DNA of 64,000 bases, from NCBI RefSeq assembly GCF_900143075.1, contig NZ_FRCY01000008.1, positions 146,824-210,823 on the forward strand. Reading direction: 5' to 3'. Shown here piece after piece: positions 62,916-64,000 of this stretch. The first letter of the stretch is position 1. Every line of letters begins with the position of its first letter. The translations under genes were made by a program, and so were the position numbers. Under the pieces are notes generated by a model. The model saw only the letters and a list, made by a program, of their open reading frames with translations, did no database searches and had not been told where the DNA came from. The stretch is from Cyclobacterium lianum. GTDB taxonomy: Bacteria; Bacteroidota; Bacteroidia; Cytophagales; Cyclobacteriaceae.

Positions 62916-63893
62916 GTGGAAAAGAAAGTACTCATCAAATTTTTAAATGGCACGGCCGATGCTGCGGAGCGTAGCAAGGTGATGCAATGGCTGGAAAAGG
63001 ACGGATCCAGGGAAAAATTTGATCGTTTGCTTCTGGATCGCTGGAAAAATGTCGGGGAAGGTGAAGATGATGAGAGGGATTACGAGGCACTTTTAAACAA
63101 GATACACGCGCGCATCCTCCGCCCATCCAGATCAATTCGCCCAAATCCATGGGTCAGGTATCTCAGGGTAGCCGCCTCTGCTTTGTTACTGATGGCCAGC
63201 GCCTATTTTTTAAAACAGTCAGCAGAATACACCGAACCTGTTCCGGTTATCAGCGAAAGGATCATCGAGCGATCTACCAGCGATGGTGAAAAACTTCAAC
63301 TCACCCTTCCGGACGACAGCAAGGTCACCTTAAATGCCAATTCTACCCTTTCCTTTTCTTCTCACTACGGCCTCAAAGAACGGGTGGTGCGGCTGTCCGG
63401 AGAAGCCTTTTTTGAGGTGGCCAAAGATCCGGAAAAACCATTCCGCGTAGAGACCGACGGTCATATGACCCGGGCTCTGGGTACCAAATTCAATACCTAT
63501 GCCAGGTCAGGAAATTTTGCCGTAGCCCTTACAGAAGGGAAAGTGGCAGTGCAAGGAGCCCAAACCGCGATTGAACTGCAGCCTGGGGAATTGGCCCGGA
63601 GTAGCGGCAGCACCACCATCAGCGTGGGGCCATTCGATATGGATCAGGTGATCGGCTGGAAAGAAAACACCCTTGTTTTTGACAGAAAACCCCTGACAAC
63701 TATTCTGGAGGACCTGGAAAGATGGTATGGAGTGGAAATGGCCGTCGACCCCGGCCTCAATGTCAATCGCCGGGTAATCGGTACTTTTCGCAACAAAAAC
63801 CTGAACGATGTACTTACCGGTCTGGGATTTTCACTGGGCTTTGCATTCGATATAGACAACAATACAGTAACCATCTCAAAAAATCGCCTATGA
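62916..63893 (+). CDS. FecR-family anti-sigma factor
   Basis: GTG start at 62916 (MEKKVLIKFLNG), 325 residues. Short N-terminal sigma-binding domain, one membrane segment at about 83-99 (LRVAASALLLMASAYFL), FecR domain (about 115-215, LPDDSKVTLNANSTLSF, GEAFFEVAKDPEKPF) and C-terminal DUF4974 (LTTILEDLERWYGVEM). It couples a SusC-type receptor to the sigma factor upstream. The 141-base gap before it carries a TCGCTTTCC element similar to the repeats before the other fecR. Its stop overlaps the next small frame by ATGA. Confidence 0.92.
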   Translation: MEKKVLIKFLNGTADAAERSKVMQWLEKDGSREKFDRLLLDRWKNVGEGEDDERDYEALLNKIHARILRPSRSIRPNPWVRYLRVAASALLLMASAYFLKQSAEYTEPVPVISERIIERSTSDGEKLQLTLPDDSKVTLNANSTLSFSSHYGLKERVVRLSGEAFFEVAKDPEKPFRVETDGHMTRALGTKFNTYARSGNFAVALTEGKVAVQGAQTAIELQPGELARSSGSTTISVGPFDMDQVIGWKENTLVFDRKPLTTILEDLERWYGVEMAVDPGLNVNRRVIGTFRNKNLNDVLTGLGFSLGFAFDIDNNTVTISKNRL

Positions 63894-63988
63894 AACAAAA
63901 AAACGCAGGACAAAACCTCCATCGCCAAATGAATTGCTTTGCCCTGCTGATCTTAAAGTGTAAAACTCAAAATCCTTTAAAATTATGA
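63890..63988 (+). CDS. Possible 32-residue leader peptide between fecR and susC
   Basis: The frame MKQKNAGQNLHRQMNCFALL and 12 further residues start in the ATGA overlap with fecR and stop in the ATGA overlap with the next ATG at 63985. Double four-base overlaps suggest translational coupling through the gap. It has no recognised domain; the middle is mildly hydrophobic. Confidence 0.35.
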   Translation: MKQKNAGQNLHRQMNCFALLILKCKTQNPLKL

Positions 63989-64000
63989 AAAGAAAACTAC
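63985..64000 (+). CDS. Start of a probable SusC-family receptor gene (3' cut by window)
   Basis: Only ATGAAAAGAAAACTAC (MKRKL) is visible. Position directly after sigma/fecR and the leader TTTAAAATTATGAAA, identical to that before the susC gene at 8030, argue for a TonB-dependent receptor. The product itself cannot be seen. Confidence 0.55.

Overview
The window comes from a Bacteroidota chromosome, most likely a marine or soil Cytophagales of the Cyclobacteriaceae type (the order and family are inferred). The indicators are SusC/SusD pairs behind ECF sigma/FecR modules, a PKD/malectin protein ending in a type IX secretion (Por) sorting domain, many lipoproteins with SxC or GC lipoboxes, promoters resembling TTTG-N18-TAnnTTTG, and weak Shine-Dalgarno sequences. 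No tRNA, rRNA, insertion sequence, phage or CRISPR array was seen.

Layout. 1-2850: 3' part of a large secreted PKD/malectin repeat protein. 3168-5912: UDP-glucose dehydrogenase, an orphan BlaI-type repressor and a fatty-acid desaturase. 6092-12881: ECF sigma, FecR, SusC and SusD uptake locus. 13090-23470: S41 protease, TetR plus ABC1 kinase, a beta-lactamase-fold protein lacking its nucleophile, an M81 lipoprotein, a PepSY-like/DUF2490-like pair, a GreA/B-C-like protein, a small lipoprotein and a transglutaminase-like lipoprotein. 23740-38346: sugar catabolism, with a xylose operon (symporter, xylulokinase, xylose isomerase), a lacI-uxaB operon, a divergent operon of a secreted Gfo/Idh oxidoreductase with two or three esterases, and class II aldolase. 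38544-40396: a substrate-binding-fold protein and a NIPSNAP protein. 40563-60850: an exopolysaccharide locus. 61284-64000: a secreted cupin, then a second sigma/FecR/SusC locus cut off by the window end.

How the genes work together. Ugd (3168) and UDP-glucuronate decarboxylase (40563) together make UDP-glucuronate and UDP-xylose, probable donors for the exopolysaccharide locus. That locus holds a priming sugar-phosphate transferase, GT2 and GT4 enzymes, a Wzx-like flippase, a Wzy-like polymerase, a Wzz/Wzc-like co-polymerase with a degenerate kinase domain, a short TolC-like protein and an acyltransferase. It also holds signalling genes: a stand-alone receiver overlapping the transferase gene, a LytTR regulator, and a 1365-residue hybrid kinase ending in an HPt domain.

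The most unusual element is 41786-43400. An intact CheY-like receiver is translationally overlapped with a priming glycosyltransferase whose own N-terminus is a degenerate receiver and whose catalytic domain carries a four-cysteine insertion. It suggests direct phospho-signalling control of exopolysaccharide initiation at the protein level. This is inferred from sequence only.
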